Source of the DNA: Rhizobium sp. CCGE 510
GTDB taxonomy: Bacteria; Pseudomonadota; Alphaproteobacteria; Rhizobiales; Rhizobiaceae
Length of the DNA: 64,000 nt
Assembly: GCF_000292525.1 (NCBI RefSeq)
Contig: NZ_AEYF01000013.1
Span: 36,796 to 100,795, forward strand
Direction of reading: 5' to 3'
Made by a program: the position numbers and the translations under genes. Below, piece after piece: positions 8,583-16,736 of the stretch. How positions within the stretch are numbered: the first letter of the stretch is position 1; every line of letters begins with the position of its first letter. The notes below the pieces were generated by a model. It did not search any database, was not told the DNA's origin, and saw only the letters and a program-made list of their open reading frames with translations.

Positions 8583-8801
8583 ATGGCTACAGTTGTTGTT
8601 ATTAGTGTTGAAGGTCAAGACGGGCTCTGGGTCGCTGATCTGGACGCCGGCACCGTACTGCCGCTGCCGGCCCCCAAGTCGGGCGGCCTGAAAGTGGTGA
8701 CCGATCTTCGGGCCACCGGCGCGACGGTGACAAAGGGCGTGAATGTGGCCGTCACCGTCAAGTCGGCAGAGGCGGCGTTCTCCGGTCATTATGACGGCTA
8801 G
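8583..8801 (+). CDS. Small conserved-looking protein, function unknown
   Basis: A 72-residue protein, ATG at 8583 with AGAGGGC upstream, directly after the regulator at 6626. It begins MATVVVISVEGQDGLWVADL, is rich in V, A and G, has no cysteine, no signal peptide and no transmembrane helix, and ends in AAFSGHYDG. The alternating hydrophobic pattern suggests beta strands. The close spacing suggests co-expression with the regulator. It could be a ligand, a modified-peptide precursor or a small partner of the TPR domain; nothing in the sequence decides between these. Confidence 0.7.
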   Translation: MATVVVISVEGQDGLWVADLDAGTVLPLPAPKSGGLKVVTDLRATGATVTKGVNVAVTVKSAEAAFSGHYDG

Positions 8802-9205
8802 TGGATGATCGTGGTGCTATAGCGCGTTTGCGTCAATGGCGTTGAAGACCCTGTAACGCTCTAAATTTTCGCATGATTTTATTCGGAGTCCAACGAAGCA
8901 TTATGTGGAAACGCGCGAGACGGCGGCGAGCGGAAATTGACTTGCTCGCCGTCGAGCATCAGACATGCACTGCAGTGATGTGATCATAGTCGTTCTCTGT
9001 TCCGATCAAGTGTACCGGGTCTCAGCGATAATCTATCGGCTCCTGTCATAGGGGGCGATACCGGTCGCCCCGGACCATTTTCATAATACCGTTTGAATAT
9101 GCATATATCTTGTGGATATAAGCGTGTTGTTGCTTGACAATGGCATTTTCGGTGCAAGGATTGCGCCGCGGCGGTTGAGTAAGTGTTGTCTTCTGGGAGT
9201 AGACG
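8802..9205. other. Intergenic region with a degenerate dispersed repeat
   Basis: About 400 bases without a convincing gene. The part 8818-8895 resembles, in opposite orientation, the repeats at 21405-21513 and 30561-30640: CTGTAACGCTCTAAATTTTC followed by GCATGATTTTAT matches the reverse complement of the first copy at most positions. The rest is the upstream region of the small gene at 9206. Confidence 0.5.
8818..8895 (-). repeat. Degenerate copy of dispersed intergenic repeat
   Basis: Read on the minus strand it shares the TGCATRATT / YAAAGTGTTACAG order with the better copy at 21405-21513, and it keeps the GCGC-rich end near 8825. Similarity is by eye and patchy. Confidence 0.4.
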
Positions 9206-9337
9206 ATGGTTTACGATTGGAGTGGGGCCAGGGTTCGGCGTGTCCGGATCTTCAAGGCCAGTGTCGCGCTTGTTCTGGGAACTGCGATGGCTGCAATACC
9301 ACTGTTCTTCTGGGCCGTGCAGCTGCGCGATTTCTAA
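9206..9337 (+). CDS. Small single-pass membrane protein
   Basis: A 43-residue frame below the usual length cut-off. The product starts MVYDWSGARVRRVRIFKASV, with a basic stretch then one hydrophobic helix (about residues 18-38) and a short tail QLRDF. GGGAG lies 6-10 bases before the ATG at 9206. The basic-inside, hydrophobic-helix layout and the ribosome binding site support a real gene. It converges with the VanZ gene, ending 10 bases from it. Function unknown. Confidence 0.55.
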   Translation: MVYDWSGARVRRVRIFKASVALVLGTAMAAIPLFFWAVQLRDF

Positions 9338-9347
9338 CCTGCTATAA

Positions 9348-9722
9348 TCAGCGTTCTGTGAGAGGAAGCGCATCTGGCGCTTTGGCCCCGCGCCACCTGT
9401 TGATTGCCCAGCCGGCGAGCAGCCCGAGGGCGGCGCCCGTTGCCTTGATGCCGGCATCATGCAGGCGCGGATGGCGCGTCGGCGAAAGGTACTGCAGATA
9501 TTCGATGGCGACGCTACCAGCGATCAGCAGCATGGCCACCAATTTCCACTGTTTCGGATAGGCAAGCGCAAAGGCGAGGCCGACAAGAACATAGGCGCCG
9601 GCGCGGTCGGTATCGACCGTCGTAACGGTTTCCGGCCTCAGCCCGATCGGCGAAACCGTGACGAAGAGGATGAAGGCGAGCAGCAGCCAGGCGAGCGGTT
9701 TTGCGACGTTGAACGTGATCAT
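9348..9722 (-). CDS. VanZ-like family membrane protein
   Basis: A 124-residue integral membrane protein with about four helices: residues 8-25 (LAWLLLAFILFVTVSPIGL), 45-58, 60-80 and 98-112. The early VSPIGLRP, the EYLQYLSPTRHPRLHDAGIK segment and the following ATGAALG are typical of VanZ-like proteins (PF04892). The role in rhizobia is not established; the name derives from a teicoplanin resistance gene and does not imply antibiotic resistance here. The ATG at 9722 is the only sensible start. Confidence 0.8.
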   Translation of the reverse strand: MITFNVAKPLAWLLLAFILFVTVSPIGLRPETVTTVDTDRAGAYVLVGLAFALAYPKQWKLVAMLLIAGSVAIEYLQYLSPTRHPRLHDAGIKATGAALGLLAGWAINRWRGAKAPDALPLTER

Positions 9723-9906
9723 GGCTTTATATTAGTGGCTGACGTTTTCATTGACAGTTAAAATCAGTTCATGTGCGGCCAATTTTGCGGTGGGTTTAAG
9801 AAAGGCTTTCGCAAACAGGCTGGCGGCGAACCGCAAATGGCCGAAACGGGCTTTCATTTGCCGGCCGGCCTATGCCATAGCGGCGCTGTAATTGTGAAAA
9901 TGGACC

Positions 9907-11163
9907 ATGCCCGTGACCAGACTTGATGTCGAAAGCGCCGAAGAAGCAATGCGCAGCCTCTTTCCGGCAACGCCGCTGCAGCTCAACGATCATCTATCGG
10001 CGCGCTACGGGGCCGATATCTGGCTGAAGCGCGAGGATCTGTCGCCGGTGCGCTCCTATAAGATCCGCGGCGCTTTCAATTTCTTCCGCAAGGCAATCGG
10101 GCAGGGGGCGGTCGGCAAGACCTTCGTCTGCGCCTCGGCCGGCAATCACGCCCAAGGCTTCGCCTTCGTCTGCCGCCATTTCGGCGTGCCGGGCGTTGTC
10201 TTCATGCCGGTAACGACACCGCAGCAGAAGATCGACAAGACACGCATGTTCGGCGCCGAATTCATCACCATCCGGCTGTTCGGCGACTTCTTCGACCAGT
10301 GCTATCAGGCCGCGCGCGACCATGTCGAGGCGGTCGGCGGCGTCATGGTGCCGCCCTTCGACCATGCCGATATCATCGAGGGGCAGGCGACCGTTGCCGC
10401 TGAAATCATGCAGCAACTGCCTGAAGGAACGGTGCCCGATATGGTCGTCCTGCCGGTCGGCGGCGGCGGCCTTGCGGCCGGCATTACCGGTTATCTCCAC
10501 GGCACCGTGCCGAAATCGGCTTTCGTCTTCACCGAGCCCGCCGGCGCGCCGAGCCTTAAACGCAGCATCGAGGCCGGCAAGCTGACGACGCTTGCCAAGG
10601 TCGATAACTTCGTCGACGGCGCCGCCGTTGCCCGGATCGGCGACCTGAATTTCGCTGCTCTCTGCAATTTTCCGGCTGAGCAGGTGCACCTGATGCCGGA
10701 GAATGCCATCTGCGTTACCATTCAGGAGATGCTGAATGTCGAGGGCGTCGTGCTGGAGCCGGCCGGCGCCCTGTCGCTGACGGCGATCGCCGCGATGGAC
10801 CGCGACGCGATCCGCGGCAAGACCATCGTCGCCGTCGTCTCCGGCGGCAATTTCGATTTCGAGCGTCTGCCTGACGTGAAGGAAAGAGCCATGCGTTACG
10901 CAGGGCTGAAGAAATACTTCATCCTGCGGCTTGCCCAGCGGCCCGGGGCGCTACGGGATTTCCTCAATCTGCTCGGCCCCGACGACGATATCGCTCGTTT
11001 CGAATATCTGAAGAAATCAGCGCGCAATTTCGGCTCGATCCTGATCGGCATCGAAACCAAGGCGCCGGAGAATTTCGCTAGGCTGATCGGAAATTTCGAA
11101 GCTGCCGGCATGGGTTACGAGGATATCACTGAAAACGAGATCCTCGCCAACCTGATCATTTGA
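9907..11163 (+). CDS. ilvA: Threonine ammonia-lyase (threonine dehydratase)
   Basis: PLP enzyme that deaminates threonine to 2-oxobutanoate, the first step toward isoleucine. The 418-residue protein has the PLP lysine in RSYKIRGAFN (residue about 53), the phosphate loop VGGGGLAAG near residue 185 and a C-terminal regulatory domain of about 80 residues starting near KYFILRLAQRPGALRDF. It is the short biosynthetic form with one ACT-like domain. A HlyU-like gene follows 37 bp later. The identification is firm; isoleucine feedback control is inferred from the domain. Confidence 0.93.
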   Translation: MPVTRLDVESAEEAMRSLFPATPLQLNDHLSARYGADIWLKREDLSPVRSYKIRGAFNFFRKAIGQGAVGKTFVCASAGNHAQGFAFVCRHFGVPGVVFMPVTTPQQKIDKTRMFGAEFITIRLFGDFFDQCYQAARDHVEAVGGVMVPPFDHADIIEGQATVAAEIMQQLPEGTVPDMVVLPVGGGGLAAGITGYLHGTVPKSAFVFTEPAGAPSLKRSIEAGKLTTLAKVDNFVDGAAVARIGDLNFAALCNFPAEQVHLMPENAICVTIQEMLNVEGVVLEPAGALSLTAIAAMDRDAIRGKTIVAVVSGGNFDFERLPDVKERAMRYAGLKKYFILRLAQRPGALRDFLNLLGPDDDIARFEYLKKSARNFGSILIGIETKAPENFARLIGNFEAAGMGYEDITENEILANLII

Positions 11164-11200
11164 CTTGGCGACGACGATATCACCGTGCTAAAGGCGGATC

Positions 11201-11527
11201 ATGGCTTCGTTCATTTCAAATATCTTTTCGATGTTCTCCGGCGGCAGCAAACCCGCCTCGGAGGCGGCAGGCCCTTCCGGCGAGCCGCAGCTTTACAATG
11301 ATTGCACGATCTATGCGGAGCCGCGTAGGGAAGGCAGCCAATATCGCCTTGCCGGCCGCATCGAAAAGAAGGTCGGCGACGAGGTGCTGGTGCGCAATTT
11401 CATCCGCGCCGATCTGTTTACCTCTTCCGACGATGCGCTCGAATGCACAGTGCGCAAGGCTCAGCAGATCATCGATCAGCATGGTTCGTCACTCTTTGGT
11501 GACGGTGAGAAGCTTCGTCAGGTCTGA
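11201..11527 (+). CDS. HlyU-family protein
   Basis: A 108-residue protein matching the HlyU family (PF10115): a variable N-terminus, then QLYNDCTIYAEPRREGSQYRLAGRI and the end IIDQHGSSLFGDGEKLRQ. The family is named after a Vibrio haemolysin activator, but rhizobial members are of unknown function and this one lacks a clear helix-turn-helix. ATG at 11201 follows AAAGGCGGATC. It lies 37 bp after ilvA in the same direction and may be co-transcribed. Confidence 0.82.
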   Translation: MASFISNIFSMFSGGSKPASEAAGPSGEPQLYNDCTIYAEPRREGSQYRLAGRIEKKVGDEVLVRNFIRADLFTSSDDALECTVRKAQQIIDQHGSSLFGDGEKLRQV

Positions 11528-11776
11528 AATCAGTATCTGCCGGATCGGCCTGCCGGCCACAATTATTGATGTTTTTCAATCCTGTGACCCCGTTCCTCGG
11601 GTAAGCGCAATCGTGCTCACGCATTCTTAAAGGATTGCGGTCAAAGGTATCGCCTGCAGCATGTGCGGGGCCGCCCTCGTGTTTGACTTTTTCGGACGAT
11701 CGACCAATGGATCCGCTGTCGCGATCGCCGCGCCCGCGCTCCGTCGACCGCGCCGGCCTGAAGCCGGAGTGGTGTG

Positions 11777-13045
11777 ATGGGGACGTTCAACCTCGCTCTC
11801 TTCGCCGTTGAAGCCGTCGCCTATTTCTCGCTGATGGTCACGCTTCTACATTTCCGTCATCGGCTCGGTCTTGGCGTCTTCCTGACGGCGCTGGGCGTCA
11901 TGCATTTCATGGAAACCTATCTGGCGGCGGTCTTCTACGTCTCGTTGCCGTTCGGGGATGTGTCGCCGGGTTCGTCGGTCTTCTTCTCCGGCAAGCTGAT
12001 GATGATCCTGATGCTTTACCGGCAGGAGGATGCCGCGACGGTGCGCCAGCCAATCTACGGCCTGTTCCTCGGCAACCTGCTGACCGTCGGCATCGCCTGG
12101 GTGCTGCAACTGCACCTGCCGCTGCAAATGTCGCCCAATCACACGCCGGACGTCGATTTCCTCAAAGAGATGGGCTGGTTGATGGTCTGGGGCACGGCGC
12201 TGCTCTACGTCGATTCACTCGGCATCATCCTGCTTTACGAAAAACTCGGCGATTTCTTCCGCCGGCGCGTCGTACTGCGTTTCCTGATTTCCGGATTTGT
12301 GCTGCTGACCTTCGACCAGATCGGCTTCTTTGCCGCGTTGAATTATTTTCTGGATGTGCCGATCGCTGCATTCTGGGCCGGATGGAAGGCGAAAATGCTG
12401 GCCGTCTGCCTCTATGCGGCGATGTTTGCGATCTACGAATATCGTATTCGCCGGGGCGGAGCGAGCGTGTCGGCACGCTCGATCAGCGACGTGTTCGGCG
12501 ACCTGACATTCCGCGAGCGTTACAACGATCTTCTGGAGCGCACCGGCCGTGATATGCTGACCGGCGTTTACGATCGCACGCGCATGGAGGTTGAAGCACC
12601 GCTAATGCTGCGCGAGGCACTGAAGCAGGGGCTGTTTGCCACCGTCCTCATTCTCGATGCCGATCACTTTAAGGATGTCAACGACGGCTACGGTCATCTC
12701 CAGGGCGATGAGGTTCTGAAGGCGATCGCCGCCCGATTGGGGACGACGTTGCGCTCGAGCGACCGTGTCTTCCGCTTCGGCGGCGAGGAATTCGTTGCCA
12801 TCTGCCCGGGCACCGACCACGAGGAAGGTCTGCTGCTTGCCGAGCGCCTGCGCTGGACGATCGCCACCAGTGTCAAGACGCCGGATGACCGGCCGGTCAC
12901 GGTCAGTATCGGCGTTGCGACCGCCGACGAGGACGGTGTCGACTTTACCGCTGTGCTGGCGGCGGCCGATGGCCGGCTTTATGCTGCCAAGAAGAGCGGC
13001 CGCAACTGCGTCATCGGCCGTTCCGGCATGGTGAAACTCGGTTAA
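11777..13045 (+). CDS. Membrane-bound diguanylate cyclase
   Basis: About 422 residues. The N-terminal 220 residues hold about six to seven membrane helices (from FNLALFAVEAVAYFSLMVTL to AVCLYAAMFAIYEY), a 7TM-like sensor without obvious ligand residues. The C-terminal GGDEF domain starts near residue 255 (DMLTGVYDRTRME). Its active site reads GGEEF, which is catalytically competent in known cyclases, and RSSD five residues before it is a c-di-GMP inhibitory I-site. The ATG at 11777 has CGGAG nine bases upstream; a GTG three bases earlier is less likely. Makes c-di-GMP; input signal unknown. Confidence 0.9.
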   Translation: MGTFNLALFAVEAVAYFSLMVTLLHFRHRLGLGVFLTALGVMHFMETYLAAVFYVSLPFGDVSPGSSVFFSGKLMMILMLYRQEDAATVRQPIYGLFLGNLLTVGIAWVLQLHLPLQMSPNHTPDVDFLKEMGWLMVWGTALLYVDSLGIILLYEKLGDFFRRRVVLRFLISGFVLLTFDQIGFFAALNYFLDVPIAAFWAGWKAKMLAVCLYAAMFAIYEYRIRRGGASVSARSISDVFGDLTFRERYNDLLERTGRDMLTGVYDRTRMEVEAPLMLREALKQGLFATVLILDADHFKDVNDGYGHLQGDEVLKAIAARLGTTLRSSDRVFRFGGEEFVAICPGTDHEEGLLLAERLRWTIATSVKTPDDRPVTVSIGVATADEDGVDFTAVLAAADGRLYAAKKSGRNCVIGRSGMVKLG

Positions 13046-13235
13046 CCCCGTCGCACTGGTCACCGTTGGCTGCGGCAGTGTTTGGGATGTTGCTCATACC
13101 GAAACATTATCCAATAGATTTCAGTAAATTCAATGGGTTGCGTTGACGCTAAAAACGGCTTGTTAGCCTAACATAAACGTGATCTGCCTTGCCGCAATGT
13201 TCGAATGAGCGTTGTTGCGAGGGGCGCGCGAAAAC

Positions 13236-14426
13236 ATGAGTAATTCGGCTGCACGGAAGAAAGTCGATGGCGGCGAGTTTATCGTTTTGTGTATCGGCGG
13301 ATTTTTTCTTTCGATCGCCTATGGCGTCACCTTTCTGATCCCGGCGCTGGTCGGTCAGCGCGGTGGGGACGAGGCGCTGGCCGGCCTTGTCATCTCGGCC
13401 GCGACTGTCAGCACCGTTATTCTCGTCATCTTGTCAGGCCACATCGCGGATGCCATCGGCTCTGCCCGGGCGGTGGCTGTTTCGGGACTGTTTCTTGCGG
13501 CATCAGCGCTGGGATTTGCCATGGTCCCATCGGCCGGGTTGAGCCTGATGATTGTCGGCTTCATTCTCGGCATCGGCTGGGGCACGTTTTATGCGCTTGG
13601 ACCGATTCTGGTCGCGGCGATCGTCGAACCCGAGCATCGGATCAGGTTCTTTGCCTTGCTTTCAGGATCGATGATGTCGGGCATCGGTGCCGGGCCGATC
13701 ATTGGCCGTATTGCCACCGGCTGGTCCATGCCGATCGAGACGGCTTTCACCTTTGCGTTCCTGTCCAGTCTCGCCGGTGGCGTGCTTTATTTTTTGCTGC
13801 ATCGCCGGCTGACAAATGCCGGCAAGATTCTGCCCCACGTCAACAAGATCTCGTTTGGCGCTGCGCGTGAGGTCATCGGTTCGCGGGCAATCTATTCCAT
13901 CGTCATGGTCGGCATCGGCGGCGCGATCTTCGGTGGGTTGTCCAGCTTTCAGACGAGCTACGCCAAGGCGCACGGATTCGACTACTCTTTGTTTTTCATC
14001 GGCTTCATGTCCGCCGCGATTCTGAGCCGGCTGTTCGTGGCGGGATATGTGGTTAGGAAAGACCCGCTCTATTCGCTTTTGGTCCTGACAAGTATGACGC
14101 TGGCATCGATCCTGCTCTTCCTGATGCTGACATCAAATCAGTTTGTCTATCTGGGAGGTGCAGCGATGCTGGGGCTGGGCTATGGGCTGACCTATTCCGT
14201 CATCAACGGCCTCGCGGCAAATGAAGCTCCTGCCGGCCTTATGCCGCAATCGCTTCTGTTATTCTCGCTGGCCTATATCATCGGCGTCTTCGGCTTTCCC
14301 CTGATTGCCGGCCATCTGATCGTCTCCGCCGGCATCCAGGCCATGCTGTACGTCGTGCTCCTGCTTGCCGTCGTCAACTTGGCAATCGTTCTGTTGCGTA
14401 TTGCCCACCGTGCGCGGAATGGCTGA
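13236..14426 (+). CDS. MFS transporter
   Basis: A 396-residue, 12-helix major facilitator protein starting MSNSAARKKVDGGEFIV. Between helices 2 and 3 is SGHIADAIGSARAVAVSG, the usual MFS motif A position (G-x-x-x-D). It has a long central loop near residue 190 (RRLTNAGKILPHVNKI). ATG at 13236 has GAGGGG about 12 bases upstream; the frame is open to 13212. No neighbour suggests a substrate. Likely an inner-membrane efflux or uptake permease. Confidence 0.85.
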   Translation: MSNSAARKKVDGGEFIVLCIGGFFLSIAYGVTFLIPALVGQRGGDEALAGLVISAATVSTVILVILSGHIADAIGSARAVAVSGLFLAASALGFAMVPSAGLSLMIVGFILGIGWGTFYALGPILVAAIVEPEHRIRFFALLSGSMMSGIGAGPIIGRIATGWSMPIETAFTFAFLSSLAGGVLYFLLHRRLTNAGKILPHVNKISFGAAREVIGSRAIYSIVMVGIGGAIFGGLSSFQTSYAKAHGFDYSLFFIGFMSAAILSRLFVAGYVVRKDPLYSLLVLTSMTLASILLFLMLTSNQFVYLGGAAMLGLGYGLTYSVINGLAANEAPAGLMPQSLLLFSLAYIIGVFGFPLIAGHLIVSAGIQAMLYVVLLLAVVNLAIVLLRIAHRARNG

Positions 14427-14491
14427 GCGAAACTGGTGGCAAGATGCGCGGCTCGGGCAAGTTCGACTTGCCCAGGCCTGTTCGCTTGCGC

Positions 14492-15268
14492 TTAACCGGC
14501 GCGGAAGATCTTGGCGCCGGACGGGGCGCTCGTCATGCCGCCATCAACAGTGATCTCGATGCCGGTGACATTGGCCGCATCATCTGAGGCCAGATAGAGT
14601 GCTGCCTTGGCGATTTCGTCGGCTTCGCTCATGCGGCCAAGCGGGCTCATCCCGCCGATACGGGCTTCCAGCGCCGACATCGCGTCTTCCGTCTGAGCCA
14701 TCGGCGACCAGATCGGCGTCTTCGTGCCACCTGGTGTCACCTGGTTGACGCGGATGCCGCGGGGCGCGAGTTCGGAGGCCATGTTACGCGTCAGCGCGCG
14801 GACCGCCGCCTTGGTCGCCGCATAGGCCGACCAGCCGGGCGCGCCGAGCACGGCATGCACCGAACCGTTGAGGATCACCGACGCGCCGTCGCTGAGATGC
14901 GGCAGGGCTGCCTGCACGGTGAAGAAAACCGCCGTGAGATTGGTGCTGATGATCTGATTGAATTGCTCCGGCGATGTCTCGCCGAGCGGCGTCGCGCCGC
15001 CGATGCCGGCATTGGCGAAGACGATGTCGAACTTGCCGACTTTTTCGGCGGCTTCCGCAAAGGCCTTCTCGGTAGCGGCGGCATCGGTGACGTCGACCTT
15101 CAGCGCCAGCACGCCGGCGCCGAGCGCCTTTTCGGCGGCAGCCAGCGTTTCCGGGTTGCGGCCGGTGATCACCACCCTGGCGCCCTCATCGATGAAGACC
15201 TTCGCGGTCGCAAGACCGATACCGCTGTTTCCGCCGGTGATCAGCGCGACCTTATTTCTTAGACGCAT
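14492..15268 (-). CDS. Short-chain dehydrogenase/reductase
   Basis: A 258-residue classical SDR. The cofactor loop TGGNSGIGLA is at residue 12, NAGIGG near 88, the catalytic Ser in ILNGSVHAV and Tyr/Lys in YAATK near 155, and the C-terminal substrate region ends in EITVDGGM. It diverges from a TetR-family gene at 15375, with two dyads in between, so it is the likely target of that repressor. Substrate cannot be told. Such pairs often handle xenobiotic carbonyls or quinones. Confidence 0.9.
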   Translation of the reverse strand: MRLRNKVALITGGNSGIGLATAKVFIDEGARVVITGRNPETLAAAEKALGAGVLALKVDVTDAAATEKAFAEAAEKVGKFDIVFANAGIGGATPLGETSPEQFNQIISTNLTAVFFTVQAALPHLSDGASVILNGSVHAVLGAPGWSAYAATKAAVRALTRNMASELAPRGIRVNQVTPGGTKTPIWSPMAQTEDAMSALEARIGGMSPLGRMSEADEIAKAALYLASDDAANVTGIEITVDGGMTSAPSGAKIFRAG

Positions 15269-15302
15269 GATTCATGCTCCTCTTGGAATTGGCAACGATC
15301 TG

Positions 15303-15341
15303 GATTATGATCGTTATCTATAAGGATTACGACTGTAATCC
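15303..15341. promoter_or_regulatory. Likely TetR operator pair
   Basis: The divergent spacer has a perfect dyad GGATTACGACTGTAATCC (15324-15341, 7-bp arms, 4-bp centre) and an imperfect one GATTATGATCGTTATC (15303-15318). Both lie between the SDR and TetR genes, where an autoregulatory repressor would bind. Confidence 0.6.
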
Positions 15342-15374
15342 ATATGAGTCAAGAGGCAGTACCGGGAGATTTCG

Positions 15375-15950
15375 ATGGGTCGTTCGCAGCTGGAAAAACA
15401 GAAGACGCACGAGAGGATCGTCGAGACCGCGTCGAAGCGGCTGCGCGAGGCGGGGCTCGACGGTATCGGCGTCGCCGACCTGATGAAGGAGGCGGGACTG
15501 ACCGTCGGCGGCTTCTACAAGCATTTCGCCTCCCGCGACGATCTCGTCGCCGAGGCGATCCAGTCTGCATTCGATTCATGGGGACGCAAGCTGGAAGCCG
15601 AGGGGGTGAACCCGGCGGAGATGACGGCTGCCGATGTCGCCGATCGTTACGTCAGTGTCCATCACCGCGACAATCCCGGCGACGGTTGCCCCTTTGCGGC
15701 GCTGACCTCCGATATATCACGCAGCGGCGAGAAGGCGCGGGCGATCGCCACCGACGGGCTCAAGCGCAATTTCGCGTCATTGGCGAACAAGGCTGCGGGT
15801 GCGGACGAAGGATCAAGGCGGCGCAAGGCGATCATGGCCTTCGCGATGATGGCCGGCGGGGTCGGCCTTGCGAGAGTTTCATCTGATGGGGAACTCTCGG
15901 ACGAAATCCTGGCGACGGTCCGGGATTTTGTCGCCGATATCGATAAATGA
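15375..15950 (+). CDS. TetR/AcrR-family transcriptional regulator
   Basis: A 191-residue repressor. The N-terminal helix-turn-helix reads RIVETASKRLREAGLDGIGV, then ADLMKEAGLTVGGFYKHFASRDDL, the TetR signature with recognition helix around GGFYKHF. The C-terminal domain is of the type seen in rhizobial TetR proteins (DGCPFAALTSDIS). It faces away from the SDR gene across a spacer holding two dyads, which argues for local control of that gene. ATG at 15375 gives MGRSQLEKQKT. Inducer unknown. Confidence 0.9.
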   Translation: MGRSQLEKQKTHERIVETASKRLREAGLDGIGVADLMKEAGLTVGGFYKHFASRDDLVAEAIQSAFDSWGRKLEAEGVNPAEMTAADVADRYVSVHHRDNPGDGCPFAALTSDISRSGEKARAIATDGLKRNFASLANKAAGADEGSRRRKAIMAFAMMAGGVGLARVSSDGELSDEILATVRDFVADIDK

Positions 15951-15974
15951 AAACGGCCGGCAAGAGCCGGCCGT
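15949..15974 (-). terminator. Terminator of azoR (convergent with TetR gene)
   Basis: Perfect 9-bp stem ACGGCCGGC (15953-15961) with GCCGGCCGT (15966-15974), loop AAGA. On the minus strand the stem is followed by TTTT, so it mainly serves azoR. Confidence 0.75.
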
Positions 15975-15998
15975 CCCATGTAGCGTTTTAGACGCCGA

Positions 15999-16613
15999 TC
16001 AGGCGGCCAGCGCGATTTCCTGGACGCGCGATTTGGCGGCGTCGATGGCCTTTTCCGCAGCTTCCGGACCGAATGCCAGGCCTTCGACATAGATGGTCTC
16101 GATATCGGTGATGCCGAGGAAGCCGAGAACCGACTTCAAATACGGTACGGCATGGTTCAAGGGAGCGGCCGGACCCTGCGAATAGACGCCGCCCGAGGTG
16201 AGCACCACGTAAACCTTCTTGCCGGTGAGCAGGCCGACCGGGCCGCTTTCCGTGTACTTGAAGGTCACGCCGGCGCGGGCGATGTTGTCGATCCAGGTCT
16301 TCAGCGACGAGTAGATGTTGAAGTTGATGAGACCCGTGCTGATGACGATCGTATCGGCGGCAAAGAGTTCATTGACAAGTTCGTCGGAGGTCTTGATGGC
16401 GGCGACTTCCTCGGTGGTGCGGGCTTCGGCCGGCTTGCGGATGGCGCCAGTGAAAAGGTCGTCGATATGCGGCAGCGGGTTGGCGGCCAGGTCGCGGCGA
16501 ACGAGGACGCTGCCCGGGCTCTGGCTGTTCAGCTTCTCGGCGAGATCGACGGCGATCGGCGTCGAGAGCGATTCGGCACGCGGGCTGGACGTCAGAAGAA
16601 GGATGGACGACAT
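15999..16613 (-). CDS. azoR: FMN-dependent NADH azoreductase
   Basis: A flavodoxin-like quinone/azo reductase of 204 residues. The N-terminal FMN phosphate site is in LLLTSSPRAESLST, and PLINFNIYSSLKTWIDNIARAG-type sequence follows near residue 95 (here GLINFNIYSS), with LTSGGVYSQGPA near residue 140, all typical of AzoR/AcpD. ATG at 16613 gives MSSILLLTSS. It diverges from a LysR-type gene, the usual regulator arrangement for such electrophile-responsive reductases. Physiologically it probably reduces quinones. Confidence 0.92.
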   Translation of the reverse strand: MSSILLLTSSPRAESLSTPIAVDLAEKLNSQSPGSVLVRRDLAANPLPHIDDLFTGAIRKPAEARTTEEVAAIKTSDELVNELFAADTIVISTGLINFNIYSSLKTWIDNIARAGVTFKYTESGPVGLLTGKKVYVVLTSGGVYSQGPAAPLNHAVPYLKSVLGFLGITDIETIYVEGLAFGPEAAEKAIDAAKSRVQEIALAA

Positions 16614-16698
16614 GGTGCATTTCCTTTTGAATTGAATTTGACGGCCCGTGGCTGGGAGGTGAGCCGCAGTCTCGACGAGGAAAATAGGTCTGGCCCGC

Positions 16699-16717
16699 TA
16701 TCGAAAAAACGGTGATA
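16699..16717. promoter_or_regulatory. Possible LysR-type binding site
   Basis: TATC-N11-GATA, an inverted repeat with the T-N11-A geometry of LysR-type sites, lies between azoR and the LysR gene, 20 bases before the regulator start. Further TATCGA and TCGATCGA copies follow at 16720-16740. Confidence 0.4.
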
Positions 16718-16736
16718 ATGTCGATCGAAACTATCG

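Noticed and set aside
8984..9460. 158-codon minus-strand frame
   Set aside because: It overlaps the VanZ gene end and the 43-aa gene, lacks a ribosome binding site and has shadow-frame composition.
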